The notes: generated by a model not told the origin, from the letters alone. 64,000 nt of DNA from Anaerolineaceae bacterium (GCA_020634135.1 JACKCG010000003.1:407792-471791), one strand, 5' to 3'; counted from the stretch's first letter, positions 1 through 8,552 are shown. A program made the numbers and translations.

Positions 1-1
1 C

Positions 2-691
2 CATGCGCTGCCAACGCTATACAGCATCATCCTCGCTGGAATCACAGTCTACTTACTCACTATCGCCACCGGAATCAGCACACGAGTCGCCGGTATGCGC
101 GAAAGTGGCCTATATCACCTGCTGGCGGCGGCGCCCGATGGCGGCTTTGTGGCAGTCTGGAACGCCAGTATGGCCGGTTTGCACCGAAATTCCGCCTTTC
201 GCTGGTTTCGCTTCGGACTTAACCTGGTGGCGTTCACATTGATCGTGGGGCTGGCGGCGGAAATCCTGCTGCCACTGGTGGCGATGGCGCGTTCTGGCAC
301 GGCGGCGTTTTACCCGGTGCTGCTGGATGTCGCTGCGGGGTGGCTGCTGGCCGTCGCCTTTTACCTGGACACCGCTCAGTCCCTCATCCTGGCGAGTCTG
401 CTGGGCATGGTCGCGCCGTTTTATACGGTGAGCGTGCCGGGAGCGGCGCTGTGGTCGGCGGGGGTGTTCCTGCTGGCGCAAACCGGGGTCTATTTCACGG
501 CGCTGGTGGGCGGGAGCATGGTGTTCCGCACCCTGGAACCCATCGTCCTGCCAGTCAAGATTGGGGCGCTGGCCTGGGCGATCCTCGCTCTACTGGCGGC
601 GCGCCATCTTGCCAACCGTTACCTGTGGCACGCCCTGCACCGGCATACCGCCACCACCCCGGATGACCTGCGCCGCTGGGCAGATGGATAG
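2..691 (+). CDS. Integral membrane protein, 5' end outside window
   Basis: The reading frame is open to the left edge of the window (it begins HALPTLYSIIL), so the N-terminus lies outside. An internal ATG at 95 is not the start. The visible ~229 residues contain about five or six hydrophobic segments, for example TVYLLTIATGI, LVAFTLIVGLAAEILL, AAGWLLAVAFYL and IGALAWAILALLAARH, ending in a short basic cytoplasmic tail. This suggests a multi-pass inner-membrane protein, perhaps an ABC-2-type permease subunit, but no signature motif is visible. Function is unassigned. A hairpin terminator follows at 872-905. Confidence 0.6.
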   Translation, partial: HALPTLYSIILAGITVYLLTIATGISTRVAGMRESGLYHLLAAAPDGGFVAVWNASMAGLHRNSAFRWFRFGLNLVAFTLIVGLAAEILLPLVAMARSGTAAFYPVLLDVAAGWLLAVAFYLDTAQSLILASLLGMVAPFYTVSVPGAALWSAGVFLLAQTGVYFTALVGGSMVFRTLEPIVLPVKIGALAWAILALLAARHLANRYLWHALHRHTATTPDDLRRWADG

Positions 692-871
692 CGCCCACAG
701 TGATTCATGCCACACCTTATGACAAACATCCAGGTGGCAACTGCCATTTGTCACTGTTCTTTACCGGCGGCTAGGCGGACAATAAGGTGCAATACATTGG
801 TTTACCAAACTAATTTTATTGACTATCTGGAATACCTCTCGTGGTAGAACCAGACGTTACTCCCTCTCAAG

Positions 872-905
872 ATGGCTCTGTGTGGTGCGCACAGAGCCAT
901 TCTGT
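872..905 (+). terminator. Rho-independent terminator-like hairpin
   Basis: A perfect 11-bp inverted repeat (ATGGCTCTGTG at 872-882, CACAGAGCCAT at 890-900, 7-base loop) is followed by a T-rich stretch. It probably ends transcription of the membrane-protein gene and insulates the promoter just downstream. Confidence 0.7.
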
Positions 906-925
906 TTATATTGCTTGACAATCCG

Positions 926-953
926 GTGACATTCCCCGGCCAGCGAGTATAAT
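926..953 (+). promoter_or_regulatory. Sigma70-type promoter for the hydrolase/oxidoreductase pair
   Basis: GTGACA (926-931), a 16-bp spacer and a perfect TATAAT (948-953) lie between the hairpin terminator and the first gene. The leader to the ATG at 1031 would be about 70 nt. Confidence 0.5.
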
Positions 954-1030
954 AAAAACCGTAGCCGCGTTTCCTCACCCTAATGTGGGAAGACCTTACC
1001 GCTGGCAATGTACGAAAAGGAGCCGCTTCC

Positions 1031-1861
1031 ATGCCTGATGAGATGACTAACCAGACCGGATTCGCGCAAGTCAATGGCGCCAGCCTCTATTATGAAGCTG
1101 CGGGGGCGGGAGATCCCCTGATCCTGATTCATGCCGGAATTACCGACAGCCGTATGTGGGATGACCAGTTCACCGTACTTGCCCAACATTACCGCACCAT
1201 CCGTTATGATATGCGGGGCTTCGGCCAATCCCCACCCCCGGAAGCTGCCTATTCCCACAGGCAGGATCTGTACCACCTGCTCAACTTCCTGGGGATCAAA
1301 CGCGCCCACCTGATGGGCTGCTCCAAAGGAGGAATGGTTGCGCTGGACTTCACGATTGAACACCCGGAGATGGTAGCCGGGCTGATCCTGGTGGCATCCA
1401 GTGTGAGTGGTTATGAATTCACCGGATCGCTGCCCAAACAGTGGACGGATATCGTCACCGCCATGCAGGCAAAGAACTACGAGCTGGCCGCTGAACTGGA
1501 AGTTCAAATCTGGGTAGATGGTCAGTTCCGCACGGCTGGACAGGTGGACGCGGCAATCCGCAGTAAAGTGCGCGAGATGAACCTGATTGCGCTGCGTAAC
1601 GAAGCCGGCGATGTCCCGCGTGAAAAGCCGCTCGACCCACCTGCGCTGGAAAAACTCAGCACGGTTCAAGCCCCGGCGCTGATTATCACCGGTGACCTGG
1701 ATGATCCCAACATCGTGATGGCCGGGGAAGTGCTGGCGGCGCGCCTGCCGAACGCGCACAAGAAGGTTGTTTCCGGCACGGCCCACCTGCCCAACATGGA
1801 GCAACCGGCTGAATTCAACCAGTTGGTGCTGGGCTTCCTGAAAACTCTGAAAGGTCAATAA
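1031..1861 (+). CDS. Alpha/beta-fold hydrolase
   Basis: A 276-residue alpha/beta hydrolase. The start at 1031 is chosen over an in-frame ATG at 983 because AAAAGGAG (1015-1022) sits 8 nt upstream. The nucleophile elbow is GCSKG with Ser98; the likely acid is Asp in ITGDLDD and the likely base is His in SGTAHLPN, so the catalytic triad appears complete. An oxyanion-region motif LIHAGITDS is also present. The layout resembles 3-oxoadipate enol-lactonase-like and general esterase members; the substrate cannot be inferred. Its TAA shares one base with the ATG of the next gene, implying translational coupling with the oxidoreductase. Confidence 0.88.
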   Translation: MPDEMTNQTGFAQVNGASLYYEAAGAGDPLILIHAGITDSRMWDDQFTVLAQHYRTIRYDMRGFGQSPPPEAAYSHRQDLYHLLNFLGIKRAHLMGCSKGGMVALDFTIEHPEMVAGLILVASSVSGYEFTGSLPKQWTDIVTAMQAKNYELAAELEVQIWVDGQFRTAGQVDAAIRSKVREMNLIALRNEAGDVPREKPLDPPALEKLSTVQAPALIITGDLDDPNIVMAGEVLAARLPNAHKKVVSGTAHLPNMEQPAEFNQLVLGFLKTLKGQ

Positions 1862-2838
1862 TGCCTGATAAAATTCGTTGGGGCATCCTGAGCACAGCTA
1901 ACATTGGCCGCAAACGGGTAATCCCCGCCATGCAGCAGACCCGCAACGGCATCGTCGCCGCTGTCGCCAGCCGCAGCCTGGAGAAGGCTGAAGCCTTTGC
2001 CGCCAGCACGGGCATTCCTACCGCCTATGGCAGTTACGAAGAACTGCTGAATGACCCGAACATTGACGCCATTTATAACCCGCTTCCCAACAGCGAACAT
2101 GCCGCCTGGAGCATCGCCTGTGCCGAAGCGGGGAAGCCGACCCTGTGCGAAAAGCCTCTGGCGAGCGATGCCTCCGAGGCGCAGCGCATGGTGGACGCCT
2201 TCACCGAGCGCGGAATACTGTTTGCCGAGGCGTTTATGTACCGCTTCCACCCGCAGACCGTTCATGTCAAGGAAATGATTGACTCCGGCGCGGTGGGACA
2301 GGTGACGGCCATGCAATCTACCTTCACTTTCCCCATCACGAGCGAGGGCAATATCCGCATGAGCAAGGCGCTGGCCGGGGGTTCGCTCATGGACGTGGGG
2401 TGTTACTGTGTCAACGTCATGCGGCTGATGACAGGCGAAGAACCGGAAACAGTTGGGGCGCAGGCGCGGGTTGGGATGTATAACGACGTGGATGAATCGT
2501 TAGCCGGGATTCTCGTTTTCCCCTCCGGCGTGATCGGCCACTTTGACAGCGGGCTGCGGGCTTACCGCACCCATACCTACGAAATTCGCGGCACAGAAGG
2601 CCGTATCCAGGTCGACTCCGGTTTTGCGATGGAGCCGAATGAGCAACCAGTGGTACGGCACTGGCGCGGCGACAGCTACCAGGAGATCGTCATCCCCGCC
2701 GCCAACCATTACACACTGATGGCCGAGGACTTCGCCGACGCCCTGCTCAACAACCGCCCGCCACGCTTCCCCGGCCAGGATGGGGTGGAGAATATGCGTG
2801 TAATTGACGAGCTGCTGATCGCCGCCGGGGTGGGGTAA
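1861..2838 (+). CDS. Gfo/Idh/MocA family NAD(P)-dependent oxidoreductase
   Basis: A 325-residue protein with an N-terminal Rossmann dinucleotide site (WGILSTANIGRKRV), the EKP motif in LCEKPLA characteristic of the family, and the C-terminal alpha/beta domain beginning near GQVTAMQSTFTF. Family members oxidise or isomerise sugars, inositols or diols. It starts at the base where the hydrolase gene ends, so both are probably made from one mRNA. A substrate cannot be named from sequence. Confidence 0.88.
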   Translation: MPDKIRWGILSTANIGRKRVIPAMQQTRNGIVAAVASRSLEKAEAFAASTGIPTAYGSYEELLNDPNIDAIYNPLPNSEHAAWSIACAEAGKPTLCEKPLASDASEAQRMVDAFTERGILFAEAFMYRFHPQTVHVKEMIDSGAVGQVTAMQSTFTFPITSEGNIRMSKALAGGSLMDVGCYCVNVMRLMTGEEPETVGAQARVGMYNDVDESLAGILVFPSGVIGHFDSGLRAYRTHTYEIRGTEGRIQVDSGFAMEPNEQPVVRHWRGDSYQEIVIPAANHYTLMAEDFADALLNNRPPRFPGQDGVENMRVIDELLIAAGVG

Positions 2839-2881
2839 TGGGTTTCGTGTCAGACTACCTCGCCTAATCAAGGCCAATGGT

Positions 2882-4132
2882 ATGAAAACACTCTTACGCC
2901 TCATGACCGGTTTATGGATTTCGGCGGTCATTCTGATTCCCGGATTTATGCAGGCTCAATCTGAACAACTGTCCTCAATATATTGGTTTGATTGGAGTCA
3001 GGATGGAACGCGGATCGGTGTAGCTAGCAGCGACGGAATCAGGATTTATGATGCGGACTTCAACCTCATCGCCTTTCGCCCACAACCTGACCCTACTGGA
3101 GCTATCAGTCTCCGTTCCTTAAGTCCTGATGGATCACGCTTAGCGACACTCCATGAAATCTGGGACAGCAACACCCTAGAAACCCTGCTTCAGTTTGACC
3201 CAACCTACATTTTGGGTGAGTGGAGTTCGGATGGAAGGTATATATCGGCAGTGAGTCCTAATACCGTTCGTGAAATCCTGATCTTTGATGCAGAAACAGG
3301 AGTCCTCGCACGAACAGTCACACCTCAGATTCCACTTGATGGCGTGATACCGGCCTGGAATCCTGATAATACCCAATTTGCGACCACAGAAAATCATAAG
3401 AATCTAATTCTTCTGAGTGCTTCGACAGGGGAAGTTGTCGCTCGGTATCCACATGAAGATGTTCTCAATACATTGGCCTGGAGTCCTGATGGTACGAAAC
3501 TTGCCTATGATGGTTTTGCACAGGTAGAACCTGGAACACCGGGGAGTCATGATGTGGGGGGCTTGATTGTACGTTATTCTGTCTACATCACAGATGTGGT
3601 GACAGGGCAAATCCTGTATACAATCACTGGTTTACCTGATGGGGTCAGAAACCTTATATGGAGTCCCGATGGCACTCAGTTATTGACTGAAATCGGTTTT
3701 GGCATGATTTTCGTATGGGATACACAAACGGGTCAGATCATCGATAGCTATAAAACTCCACCTTACCTACTCACAGGGATTGAATATAGTCCTATTGGTG
3801 GACGAGTCATAATGAGTTTTAACCCATATATAAATATGGATTTACCAAATCGTGAAGCATTCATAGCTCAGTCTACATTTACAGGTGATTATCTTGGTGG
3901 GCTAATTCAACTTGCTGTCCCCGCACCCTCACTGGAACGGCTGCGCCGGCTAACGGAACGCTGCGGGATGGCTGATGTGACTGAGGGAGCATTACTTGCC
4001 CAGGCTGAACTGAACACCCTTTCAGCATTTATCCAGCAGGTAGAAACGTTGAGCGATGACCAGATTCCTCCCGGCTGCGCGGCGGACTTGATCGCGGTTG
4101 CCCAGGCGTTGCAGGCACAGGGGGAGGAGTAG
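2882..4132 (+). CDS. Exported WD40-type beta-propeller protein, paralog 1 of 5
   Basis: 416 residues. The N-terminus has a basic/hydrophobic signal peptide (MKTLLRLMTG..., cleavage likely after MQA near residue 25). The body carries repeated WSxDG-type blade motifs (WSQDGT, WSSDG, WNPDN, WSPDGTK, WSPDGTQ), so a six- to seven-bladed propeller is likely. After the last blade (YSPIGGRV) comes a roughly 70-residue helical C-terminal module, from SLERLRRLTERCGM to QIPPGCAADL, with two cysteines 38 residues apart that recur in all five paralogs and may form a disulfide. No enzymatic motif is seen. A ligand- or surface-binding role outside the cell is an inference. Confidence 0.75.
   Translation: MKTLLRLMTGLWISAVILIPGFMQAQSEQLSSIYWFDWSQDGTRIGVASSDGIRIYDADFNLIAFRPQPDPTGAISLRSLSPDGSRLATLHEIWDSNTLETLLQFDPTYILGEWSSDGRYISAVSPNTVREILIFDAETGVLARTVTPQIPLDGVIPAWNPDNTQFATTENHKNLILLSASTGEVVARYPHEDVLNTLAWSPDGTKLAYDGFAQVEPGTPGSHDVGGLIVRYSVYITDVVTGQILYTITGLPDGVRNLIWSPDGTQLLTEIGFGMIFVWDTQTGQIIDSYKTPPYLLTGIEYSPIGGRVIMSFNPYINMDLPNREAFIAQSTFTGDYLGGLIQLAVPAPSLERLRRLTERCGMADVTEGALLAQAELNTLSAFIQQVETLSDDQIPPGCAADLIAVAQALQAQGEE
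3917..3970 (+). repeat. 54-bp perfect repeat, copy 1 (C-terminal module coding)
   Basis: Identical to 9560-9613 in the fifth paralog, although the surrounding propeller sequences are strongly diverged. It encodes VPAPSLERLRRLTERCGM. Such local identity indicates recent gene conversion or module exchange between array members. Confidence 0.85.
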
Positions 4133-4165
4133 GTGTGATCCCGTCTGGAATTGGGGAGCAAACCA

Positions 4166-5404
4166 ATGAAACGCTTACGTTTGACGCTATTTGCCCTTGC
4201 ACTGCTCTTACTCGGATCTCAAGTCATGGCTCAGACCGAAACCCGTTACTGGTATATCTGGCTACCTGATGATTCAGGAACGTTGGTACTGACCCAGAAT
4301 GTCATCACCTTGTATGACCCAGCCTGGCAACCCGTCGCCACACGTCCACTCATCAGTTACATTGACACACTGGTTAATTTGACCCCCGACGGAAGCACTA
4401 TGCTGGTACGCAACGGCATATGGGAAATTTGGGATATAAGAACATTACAAACAGTGCGGGTGCTTCCTATTGATCCCGGTGCAGTGGGGCCGGTCTGGAG
4501 TATGGATGGAAGAACGATTACCTTCCGTGATGCCGGGCTGGTTGGCACCGCTGTTTACGATAGTCAAACAGGCGCTTTGATTCGCCGCATTACGGGTCTG
4601 TTCTGGGGATCAGGATTCGATATGATATGGACTCCTGATCGCAGTTTAGTGATTGCGAATGCACTCTATTATATTCTCTTACTTGATCCCAATTCCGGCC
4701 TCGAGGTCAATCGGATTGCAGTACCGGATCGGGAGAGGATGTCCATCTCTGGGTTTAATTTGAGCAATGATGGTCAGCAAATTGCATTGAGAATCGGCAG
4801 AAAACTGGATACCCAAACGCAACAATCTGCGTTTCAATATGATCTTTTCCTGTTGGATGTAGAAAGCGGGAGTTTGACAAGTTTGGTACAAAGCGTACCC
4901 GACTATCTTCTCGATTTACTTTGGAGCAAGCCTGATTCCGAGTTAGCTGCGATCACCAATAATGAAATCCTCATTGTTGATATCAATAGCAGCTTGGTCA
5001 ATCGATTCGTGCTTCAAAGTCGAGCTTTCGCAGGGGCAAGCTACAGCCAGTATGGAGGGCAACTGCGCGTTGGATATTCTATGTTGTTCGACACCGGAGT
5101 GAATCAAGATTCCATCTCGAACGCCGCCCAGTCAGGCAGCAGTGAATTCAATGGACTAATCCAAGTGGTGGTGCCTGTCGCCACACTGGACCGCTTTGCC
5201 GAAATTGCGGCCTCCTGTAATGCACCCACGACATTGACGAATTTCAACACGACCGTGCAAACTCCAAATGCAATCGCCACTCAAGCACAGGCTTTGACTG
5301 TCCAACTCACTGCGCTGCCCTCCGGCGCAATCCCACCCGGATGCAAGGCCGACCTGCTTGCCATTGCGGCGGCATTGGAAGTGCAGGCACAGGGGGAGGA
5401 GTAG
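4166..5404 (+). CDS. Exported WD40-type beta-propeller protein, paralog 2 of 5
   Basis: 412 residues from the ATG at 4166 (an earlier in-frame start at 4151 lacks a ribosome site; GGGGAG lies at 4153-4158). It has a signal peptide (MKRLRLTLFALALLLLGSQVMA-Q). Blade motifs are more diverged than in the neighbours (WSMDG, WTPDR, YSQYGGQL). The C-terminal module keeps the cysteine pair (AASCNAPTT and PPGCKADL) and ends in AQGEE. It follows paralog 1 by 33 bases, consistent with co-transcription. No catalytic residues are evident. Confidence 0.72.
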   Translation: MKRLRLTLFALALLLLGSQVMAQTETRYWYIWLPDDSGTLVLTQNVITLYDPAWQPVATRPLISYIDTLVNLTPDGSTMLVRNGIWEIWDIRTLQTVRVLPIDPGAVGPVWSMDGRTITFRDAGLVGTAVYDSQTGALIRRITGLFWGSGFDMIWTPDRSLVIANALYYILLLDPNSGLEVNRIAVPDRERMSISGFNLSNDGQQIALRIGRKLDTQTQQSAFQYDLFLLDVESGSLTSLVQSVPDYLLDLLWSKPDSELAAITNNEILIVDINSSLVNRFVLQSRAFAGASYSQYGGQLRVGYSMLFDTGVNQDSISNAAQSGSSEFNGLIQVVVPVATLDRFAEIAASCNAPTTLTNFNTTVQTPNAIATQAQALTVQLTALPSGAIPPGCKADLLAIAAALEVQAQGEE

Positions 5405-5414
5405 CGGGGTTAAG

Positions 5415-6665
5415 ATGATGCGACAATTTATACGCTTGTGCTGCCTGGCTTGCATCGTGCTAGTCAGTCAAATGACCTTCGCCCAGCCAGCGACTTTCTA
5501 TGGATACCATTGGAGTCGCGATGGTTCACGGCTCATCATGACAGTACAAATTGGCACCGCATTCAACGCCACTGTCTATGATGACCAGTGGCGGACTTTG
5601 GCGTCGCGGCAAGTGCCCTGCTGTGGCATGATACTTAGCCCGGATGGAGATTCTCTGCTGGTGCAAGGTGAAACAACAGAAATCTGGGATGTCGATACCC
5701 TGCAAACTATAAGGACTTTATCATCCTTTATTGCAAATGCAAGCTGGAGTCCTGACGGCAGTGAAATTGCTTCGTTTAATTATGGCCCCCCAGGGGGGAT
5801 GAAAATCTACAGCGCGATAGATGGGCATTTGCTGCGGGAATTTACAAGATCAACCGCTACAGCCTGGGCTTGGCCTTATCGTCCACAGTGGAGTCCAAAT
5901 GGCGCATATTTTGTTACGGTAGCCGGTAACCAGCTCGTCCTTCTGGATGCGGCTACAGGCCTGCAAGTGGGCGACAACCATCAACTCGATGGCGACATTT
6001 ATGCTTACAGTTGGAGTTCAGATAGTACCAGAATAGCTATTGCCCTTAGAAAACAAGTACCTACACAGATTGAGGGTAGTTTTCCGGTAGGAGACTCAGT
6101 GGATGGTTATGCCCTAAATTCGATTGTGGTGTTCGAGATTTCCAGTGGTAACATCATGGGTTTAAGAAACGGCTTCAGATACCCTGTCTATTACCTGGTA
6201 TGGAGTCCTGATGACAGGCAAATCGCCACATGGTTGGATAATAATTTAATTATTCTTGACTCGGCTACTGGCAATGTGATCGATAGCTCCGGCATTACGC
6301 CTGCCTTCTCCATGATTGCCTACTCATCAGATGGAGGACGTTTGCTGATGGGTCTGGCGAGTAATATACCTTACGATCCCACCTTGAACGGCACACCCGT
6401 CAATCCGGTTGTACCACGCTCAACCTTTGCGAAAACCGAATTGGATGGGCTGATCCAGATTCTCGCCCCCGCCGCCTCGCCGGAACGCCTGCAAAGCATT
6501 CTGGCCGCGTGCAGTGACGATTCCCGCCTGCAAAGCAGCGCTGACGCCCTCATCTCGGCAGGGCAGTATCAGGAGTTCGTCACACTGGTGGATGCGAGTA
6601 CCACCCTGCCCGCAGCCTGTGCCGCCGATCTGCGCTTGATGGCCGAGGCCCTCGCCAGTGAATAA
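5415..6665 (+). CDS. Exported WD40-type beta-propeller protein, paralog 3 of 5
   Basis: 416 residues from the ATG at 5415; an in-frame start at 5358 would lie inside paralog 2. Signal peptide MMRQFIRLCCLACIVLVS, with cleavage likely after TFA. Blade motifs include WSRDGS, WSPDGS, WSPNGA and WSPDDR. The C-terminal module has the cysteine pair (AACSDDS and LPAACAADL), but the protein stops with LASE instead of the AQGE(E) tail of its siblings. An untranslated in-frame tail fragment of another paralog follows it. The gene starts 10 bases after the previous stop. Confidence 0.72.
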   Translation: MMRQFIRLCCLACIVLVSQMTFAQPATFYGYHWSRDGSRLIMTVQIGTAFNATVYDDQWRTLASRQVPCCGMILSPDGDSLLVQGETTEIWDVDTLQTIRTLSSFIANASWSPDGSEIASFNYGPPGGMKIYSAIDGHLLREFTRSTATAWAWPYRPQWSPNGAYFVTVAGNQLVLLDAATGLQVGDNHQLDGDIYAYSWSSDSTRIAIALRKQVPTQIEGSFPVGDSVDGYALNSIVVFEISSGNIMGLRNGFRYPVYYLVWSPDDRQIATWLDNNLIILDSATGNVIDSSGITPAFSMIAYSSDGGRLLMGLASNIPYDPTLNGTPVNPVVPRSTFAKTELDGLIQILAPAASPERLQSILAACSDDSRLQSSADALISAGQYQEFVTLVDASTTLPAACAADLRLMAEALASE

Positions 6666-6678
6666 GCTGCGCCCGCGC

Positions 6679-6753
6679 CGTAAGGCCGACCTGCTTGCCA
6701 TTGCGGCGGACTTGATCGCGGTTGCCCAGGCGTTGCAGGCACAGGGGGAGTAG
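6679..6753 (+). pseudogene. Orphan C-terminal tail of a beta-propeller paralog
   Basis: After the stop of paralog 3, one frame reads RKADLLAIAADLIAVAQALQ and then AQGE and a stop. The first half matches the tail of paralog 2 (KADLLAIAA) and the second half that of paralogs 1, 4 and 5 (ADLIAVAQALQAQGE). It has no start codon of its own. This is best read as a recombination scar left when array members exchanged 3' ends. Confidence 0.7.
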
Positions 6754-6867
6754 TGGGATAATAGGTGAACCAATCATGTTGCTCAAGCACCTGCTCCGGC
6801 GGGTGTTTTTGTGTTGTGAGGTGTCGTAGAAATGACGATTGCGAACTATGTTTCTGGTGCGGGAATT
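6703..6867 (+). repeat. 165-bp perfect direct repeat, copy 1
   Basis: Identical without gaps to 8166-8330. It spans the last codons of a propeller gene tail, a hairpin terminator, a ribosome-binding region and the first 36 bases of a small gene. The unit therefore looks like a joint between the end of one propeller gene and the start of the next small-protein gene. Confidence 0.9.
6788..6810 (+). terminator. Rho-independent terminator or attenuator, copy 1
   Basis: The stem CACCTGC (6788-6794) pairs with GCGGGTG (6799-6805; one G-T pair) around a TCCG loop and is followed by TTTTT. It lies only 21 nt before the ATG of the small gene at 6832, which leaves no room for a separate promoter between them. 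It could therefore act as an attenuator as well as a terminator. Confidence 0.75.
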
Positions 6868-7062
6868 AACAATGCCGTACCATATGTGTCTGATTTCACA
6901 ACATTGCAACCGCCCACTCCGCGACCATTTTATTGCACAATGTCGGAGGATCTAGATTCAGACATCGATTTCTATCGACATGATTGGTACTTCTATCTAA
7001 TGCCGGAGAAAATCACCATCAATCCAAATCAAGTTTATCCAGTACCCAATTGGAACTGGTAG
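6832..7062 (+). CDS. Small protein of unknown family, paralog A (76 aa)
   Basis: Begins MTIANYVSGAGI and contains PYVSD, PRPFYCT and DWYFY. It is homologous to the protein at 8295-8552. Beyond the shared repeat the two genes differ mostly at third codon positions (Ala, Val, Pro, Tyr, Cys, His, Asp and Phe codons change while residues stay), which is strong evidence that the peptide is translated and under selection. No signal peptide or known motif is visible; it is rich in aromatic residues. GAGG lies 10 nt before the ATG, and the gene ends 11 bases before propeller paralog 4. Confidence 0.7.
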   Translation: MTIANYVSGAGINNAVPYVSDFTTLQPPTPRPFYCTMSEDLDSDIDFYRHDWYFYLMPEKITINPNQVYPVPNWNW

Positions 7063-7073
7063 AGGAGAGGAAC

Positions 7074-8216
7074 ATGAAATCAATTGTGAACTTCACTGCC
7101 GGCTGTTTTTGCCTTTTTCTAGCATTATTTAATCCTGGTGTTGGCAAGATGCAATCGTCTATTGATGAAACTATCACTCAAATTGTGTTTAACGACAATG
7201 GTAGCCGAATCGCCGTTGCAACAAATTTTGGGGTCAAGATTTACGACCAAAACTTCGTTATGCTTGCCTCACTAACGAGTGACGTGAACAAATCCTTCCA
7301 CATTTACGCATGGCACCCTGATGGTCAGCGTATCTTTATCAATGGCGAGTATTATGATTCGGCCACGTTAACTCGTAGCAACACGCAAGATGAGTTTAGC
7401 ACTTTCAGCCCAAATGGGCGTTTGGCACTACAGATGGCAACAGATGAACTGGGTGGATATCTGATTTATGACATGATGAATCGTAGTCTCATTAATCGTA
7501 TAGCCGCTGGAGAGTATTTTGAAGAATTAACGTGGAGTTATGATGGTGCCTATCTTGCAGCGGCGACTGGTACATACATTGTGGTGATGGATGTTTTTGA
7601 TGCCAATCATATGGTCCGTATTCCCATAGATGGACAAACTTACACCATAGCGTGGAACTCAGTAAATTATCAGATTGCGGCGCAAGTCACCCAATCGACC
7701 ATTATTAGTAGCACAGAGCAAACGACAACCGAAAGTATACAAATCTTTGACGCCGTGACCGGTTCAAACATACAGCGCATTGAATCGACTGGTGACCTCC
7801 AAGGAAATATGTATTGGACGCCTGATGGCAGGTATTTCATCAGCCAAATAGGTTCAAATACTTTTTCAGTTCGGGATTCAATTACATATCAAGTCGCTGA
7901 AGTGTTTAACACACCAGAACCAATCGGTGCAACAGCACTGAGTCCTTACGGCGGTCGCTTGCTTTATGGAACATATTTGCCGTTAGCTGATAACCAAAGT
8001 TCGCTCATTATCCCAAGCGTATACCTTCCAGTTCCATCAGATGAACGGTTGGATGAAATCATCAAGCTTTGCGGTCTTGCGCCTGGAGTAGAGGAATCAC
8101 TCAGTACACAGGCGCTGACCGCCCAACTCACCACGCTGCCCTCCGGCGCAATCCCACCCGGATGCGCGGCGGACTTGATCGCGGTTGCCCAGGCGTTGCA
8201 GGCACAGGGGGAGTAG
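7074..8216 (+). CDS. Exported WD40-type beta-propeller protein, paralog 4 of 5
   Basis: 380 residues from the ATG at 7074, which has GAGGAGAGG 3 bases upstream; an in-frame start at 6984 would run through the small gene and is rejected. It has a signal-peptide-like N-terminus (MKSIVNFTAGCFCLFLALF). Blade motifs are WHPDGQ, WSYDGA, WTPDGR and LSPYGGRL. The C-terminal module is shortened, with cysteines in KLCGLAPG and IPPGCAADL about 31 residues apart. The 3' end lies in repeat copy 2. Base composition is somewhat more AT-rich than in the rest of the array. Confidence 0.72.
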   Translation: MKSIVNFTAGCFCLFLALFNPGVGKMQSSIDETITQIVFNDNGSRIAVATNFGVKIYDQNFVMLASLTSDVNKSFHIYAWHPDGQRIFINGEYYDSATLTRSNTQDEFSTFSPNGRLALQMATDELGGYLIYDMMNRSLINRIAAGEYFEELTWSYDGAYLAAATGTYIVVMDVFDANHMVRIPIDGQTYTIAWNSVNYQIAAQVTQSTIISSTEQTTTESIQIFDAVTGSNIQRIESTGDLQGNMYWTPDGRYFISQIGSNTFSVRDSITYQVAEVFNTPEPIGATALSPYGGRLLYGTYLPLADNQSSLIIPSVYLPVPSDERLDEIIKLCGLAPGVEESLSTQALTAQLTTLPSGAIPPGCAADLIAVAQALQAQGE

Positions 8217-8330
8217 TGGGATAATAGGTGAACCAATCATGTTGCTCAAGCACCTGCTCCGGCGGGTGTTTTTGTGTTGTGAGGTGTCGTAGAAATGACG
8301 ATTGCGAACTATGTTTCTGGTGCGGGAATT
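8166..8330 (+). repeat. 165-bp perfect direct repeat, copy 2
   Basis: Identical to 6703-6867, at an offset of 1463 bases. It again joins a propeller gene tail to the start of a small-protein gene, so each 1463-base period holds one small gene plus one propeller gene. Confidence 0.9.
8251..8273 (+). terminator. Rho-independent terminator or attenuator, copy 2
   Basis: Same hairpin as at 6788-6810: stem CACCTGC/GCGGGTG, TCCG loop, then TTTTT. It is placed 21 nt before the ATG of the second small gene. Confidence 0.75.
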
Positions 8331-8552
8331 GCTGATGCAGTCCCCTATGTGTCTGATGCAACAACAATCCAACGGTCTGTACCGCGCCCATTTTACTGTA
8401 CCCGCTGGTTTTTGGGATCGTCTACCTATTTTGCTCCCCATGACTGGTATTTTTACACTATGTCTGATGAAATCACTATTCCGACTAGTCGCCTTTATGT
8501 AGATCCGCACTGGTATTGGCTAGCTCAGGATCGAACACAGACAACGCCCTAA
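8295..8552 (+). CDS. Small protein of unknown family, paralog B (85 aa)
   Basis: Homologous to the 76-aa protein at 6832: shared MTIANYVSGAGI, AVPYVSD, PRPFYCT, DWYFY and M(P/S)xxITI, with a longer C-terminus. The many synonymous differences from its paralog support real translation. It precedes propeller paralog 5 by 35 bases, repeating the small-gene/propeller-gene order. It has no recognisable domain. A chaperone, secretion partner or ligand role is only speculation. Confidence 0.7.
   Translation: MTIANYVSGAGIADAVPYVSDATTIQRSVPRPFYCTRWFLGSSTYFAPHDWYFYTMSDEITIPTSRLYVDPHWYWLAQDRTQTTP

Noticed and set aside
915..953. TTGACA at 915-920 as the -35 partner of TATAAT at 948-953
   Set aside because: The spacing is 27 bp, too long. 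GTGACA at 926-931 with a 16-bp spacer fits better.
980..1858. Long minus-strand frame opposite the alpha/beta hydrolase
   Set aside because: It mirrors a gene with an intact catalytic triad and a good ribosome site, and it has no family features of its own.
7074..8216. An extended start at 6984 for propeller paralog 4
   Set aside because: It would overlap the small gene at 6832-7062 and remove the signal peptide from the N-terminus; the ATG at 7074 has a strong ribosome site.
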